From Actinernus sp. WN-2022 (taxonomy: Eukaryota; Cnidaria; Anthozoa; Actiniaria; Actinernidae), in NCBI GenBank assembly GCA_030867875.1, contig JAOWCC010001616.1, positions 62,001 through 126,000 of the forward strand: DNA of 64,000 nt. The letters are read 5' to 3'. Below, piece by piece: positions 62,187 through 64,000 of the stretch (the first letter of the stretch is position 1; every line of letters starts with the position of its first letter). Position numbers and translations under genes: made by a program. The notes beneath the pieces were generated by a model. That model did not search any database. It saw only the letters and a program-made list of their open reading frames with translations, and was not told the DNA's origin.

Positions 62187-62709
62187 TGTTAGTTCTATCC
62201 CATAATTTCTTTATTGGAGAGCTAGAGGTTTGGGTTTGGTTAGAAAAAGGCCATTTTCTGGTATTTGTACTCAATATACAGGAAACGTCCATCGATTAAT
62301 CTTAATCTACAGGAAGAGAACGTTGTATTGCCGTATTGTGTATCGAAATCCATTAAAAGCTCGAGAAATGGCGCCACATTGACATTTAGGTAACATAAGT
62401 AAGTTAATGTGTACCTGTTGTCTTTAAAAGCCAGAAAGTCACTTTTCAATTTTTTTTCCCCGATTTTTGTCAGACCTAGCGGAAAATGCTCATTGTCACT
62501 AAGCAAATCGTCACGCCAAACTTCAGGCAAATCGGTTGTTCACGAAAAAGTTCGAAAATCTACACCCCTCCACTCAAAACACCCTCCCCCCCTCCTCCCC
62601 CCATAAAATACCTAGAGATCAGGAACTCGTCTTTTTGCCGTTTTCTTGAAAGGGCAAATGACAGCTAAAGATTTTACTGGCCTTTCTAGCCTATAATTTA
62701 CTTGTGTTG
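62187..62709 (+). repeat. Monomer m119, near-copy of m1
   Basis: Same length as m1 (523 bp) and I see only two differences: T at 62193 (A at 7) and A at 62676 (T at 490). It shares CAATTTTTTTTCCCC and GTTCGAAAATC, which mark this sublineage of T1. Confidence 0.92.
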
Positions 62710-62855
62710 TGTTAGATCTATCCCATAATTTCTTTATTGGAGAGCTAGAGGTTTGGGTTTGGTTAGACAAAGGCCATTTTCTGGTATTTGTACTCAATAT
62801 ACAGGAAACTTCCATCGATTAATCTTAATCTACAGGAAGAGAACGTTGTATTGCC

Positions 62856-62861
62856 GTATAG
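62856..62861 (+). other. Target-site duplication, left (GTATAG), copy 2
   Basis: Same 6 bp as at 670-675; its partner is at 63251-63256. Confidence 0.9.
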
Positions 62862-62876
62862 ACCCTATGCATAAAG
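62862..62876 (+). repeat. Terminal inverted repeat, left, copy 2
   Basis: ACCCTATGCATAAAG, identical to the left end of copy 1. Confidence 0.92.
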
Positions 62877-63235
62877 CTGGAACCTAATTTACGTAAATTC
62901 AGAATTTTAACATTTGAAGAAAAATTGACACTGTATCCTGAAAGAGCAAGTACAAGTTATTCATCATGTGCAATTTAATAGTTTTATAACAAATTTCTCC
63001 AAAGTTATTACCATTTACCGCTCAGGAAAAACATGAAAGCGAGGCTGGTAGGGCCTGGCTGACTATTTTCATACAAATCTCTCTTATTTCAAAAGTTTAT
63101 TACTCTGTAGCAATGTAACTTATGACACTCAAATTTCACAGGATTACTTATTTTTGCATGTTCTTTTACGTGACAATGTTGATTTTCACAAATATTTATT
63201 GCTGACTGGAGAAATCCCGTTGTAATGAAAATGTC

Positions 63236-63250
63236 CTTTATGCATAGGGT
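63236..63250 (-). repeat. Terminal inverted repeat, right, copy 2
   Basis: CTTTATGCATAGGGT, the perfect reverse complement of 62862-62876. Confidence 0.92.
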
Positions 63251-63256
63251 GTATAG
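63251..63256 (+). other. Target-site duplication, right (GTATAG), copy 2
   Basis: Second copy of the target, followed by TGCATTG. Confidence 0.9.
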
Positions 63257-63629
63257 TGCATTGAAATCCATTACAAGCTCGAGAAATGGCGCCACATTGA
63301 CATTTAGGTAACATAAGTAAGTTAATGTGTACCTGTTGTCTTTAAAAGCCAGAAAGTCACTTTTCAACTTTTTCCCCTCGATTTTTGTCAGACCTAGCGG
63401 AAAATGCTCATTGTCACTAAGCAAATCGTCACGCCAAACTTCAGGCAAATCGGTTGTTCACGAAAAAGTTCGAAATTCTACACCCCTCCACTCAAAACAC
63501 CCACCCCCCCCCCCCTCCCCCCATAAAATACCTAGAGATCAGGAACTCGTCTTTTTGCCGTTTTCTTGAAAGGGCAAATGACAGCTAAAGATTTTTCTGG
63601 CCTTTCTAGCCTATAATTTACTTGTGTTG

Positions 63630-64000
63630 TGTTAGATCTATCCCATAATTTCTTTATTGGAGAGCTAGAGGTTTGGGTTTGGTTAGAAAAAGGCCATTTT
63701 CTGGTATTTGTACTCAATATACAGGAAACGTCCATCGATTAATCTTAATCTACAGGAAGAGAACGTTGTATTGCCGTATTGTGTATCGAAATCCATTAAA
63801 AGCTCGAGAAATGGCGCCACATTGACATTTAGGTAACATAAGTAAGTTAATGTGTACCTGTTGTCTTTAAAAGCCAGAAAGTCACTTTTCAATTTTTTTT
63901 CCCCGATTTTTGTGAGACCTAGCGGAAAATGCTCATTGTCACTAAGCAAATCGTCACGCCAAACTTCAGGCAAATCGGTTGTTCACGAAAAAGTTCGAAA
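63630..64000 (+). repeat. Partial monomer m121, m1-like, cut by the window end
   Basis: 371 bp of a T1 monomer with the CAATTTTTTTTCCCC marker. Compared with m1 over this length I see one difference, TTGTGAGACC near 63913 in place of TTGTCAGACC. At base 7 it agrees with m1 (A) and not m119 (T). Since this sublineage precedes an insertion-bearing monomer both times its right neighbour can be seen, it suggests a repeating pair beyond the window. Confidence 0.88.

Larger units (their letters stand above)
62862..63250. mobile_element. MITE-like non-autonomous DNA transposon, copy 2
   Basis: 389 bp with the same 15 bp perfect terminal inverted repeats (62862-62876 and 63236-63250) and the same GTATAG duplication as copy 1. 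Reading both copies base by base I find one difference, A at 63182 against G at 996. The same host position, same flanking private variants and near identity show that this is the same insertion event copied with its host DNA, not a second transposition. It carries no transposase. Confidence 0.92.
62710..63629 (+). repeat. Monomer m120, interrupted by the MITE-like element
   Basis: Starts with the same GGTTAGACAAAGG variant as m2 and is identical to it as far as I can see up to the insertion. After the insertion it differs: TGCATTGAAATCC, CTTTAAAAG, TTTTTCCCCTCGA and CACCCACCCC. Either this tail was replaced by conversion from another class, or the m2 tail was. Confidence 0.93.
1..64000 (+). 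repeat. Satellite array, about 523 bp monomer, 121 head-to-tail copies
   Basis: The same block of about 523 bp repeats without interruption from end to end, always in one orientation. Using TGTTAGATCT (or a one-base variant) as the start, monomers begin at 1, 524, 1439, 1959, 2482, 3011 and so on to 63630, giving 120 complete copies and one partial copy. Lengths without insertions run from 518 bp (29776-30293) to 532 bp (16130-16661); most of the difference lies in a C-rich tract. Copies differ by scattered substitutions that are shared by class, which gives higher-order structure. The sequence looks AT-rich apart from the C tract. Palindromic sites AGATCT, ATCGAT, CTCGAG, GGCGCC and TTCGAA recur in most monomers, so enzymes cutting them should give a ladder of about 523 bp. 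The family is not one I recognise. A centromeric or heterochromatic location is inferred. Confidence 0.98.

Noticed and set aside
62862..63250. Second independent transposition into the same target
   Set aside because: Private satellite variants on the left flank are shared with copy 1 and the elements differ by one base, so duplication with the host DNA is much simpler.
1..64000. CRISPR array or phage or bacterial repeat region
   Set aside because: Repeat units are about 523 bp with no alternating short repeats and unique spacers, and there are no genes of any such system.

Overview
The whole 64 kb window is one satellite DNA array. About 121 head-to-tail copies of a roughly 523 bp monomer (518-532 bp where no insertion is present) run from the first base to the last. 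All copies have the same orientation, and the array continues past both window edges. I find no protein-coding gene, rRNA, tRNA, CRISPR array, operon or bacterial signal. Long uninterrupted satellite, higher-order repeat (HOR) structure and a short non-autonomous DNA transposon point to a eukaryotic chromosome, most plausibly centromeric, pericentromeric or other heterochromatin. I cannot name the species from the sequence, and I do not recognise the monomer.

Monomers are numbered m1-m121 here, each starting at the motif TGTTAGATCT (m1 starts at base 1). Diagnostic variants sort them into classes. The left half (m3-m63, about 1.4-33.4 kb) uses classes I call T1, T2, T3, R, Y, E, N, I, I2 and V. 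A 10-monomer HOR of about 5.25 kb is tandemly duplicated at 7728-12977 and 12978-18230. An eight-to-nine-monomer block (R-Y-T1-T2-T3-N-T3-I, then V) occurs at 3011, 18761 and 29253. Shorter three-monomer units are nested within and between these. A transition zone (m63-m67, 32.9-35.5 kb) carries monomers that resemble the right half. The middle (35.5-42.9 kb) is a three-monomer HOR of about 1569 bp repeated four and two-thirds times. The right part (42.9-61.7 kb) holds a six-monomer unit of 3.1 kb and then a 13-monomer HOR of 6.8 kb present twice (48066-54864 and 54865-61664). The copies of the 13-mer differ by offsetting single-monomer changes, and one recombination point can be narrowed to about 13 bp.

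The only non-satellite sequence is a 389 bp MITE-like element with perfect 15 bp terminal inverted repeats and a 6 bp GTATAG target-site duplication. It occurs at 676-1064 and 62862-63250, at the same monomer position, in the same sequence context, with one base difference. This is one insertion event copied with its host monomers, at an offset of 62186 bp. The last partial monomer (m121) is again of the type that precedes the insertion, so a further copy is predicted just beyond the window.

Nothing here works as a set of genes. The interest lies in array evolution: nested HORs of different periods, chimeric monomers marking recombination, a transposon usable as a tracer, and two sequence tracts per monomer that behave very differently (a length-variable C-rich tract and a fixed-length T/C tract with a moving boundary).
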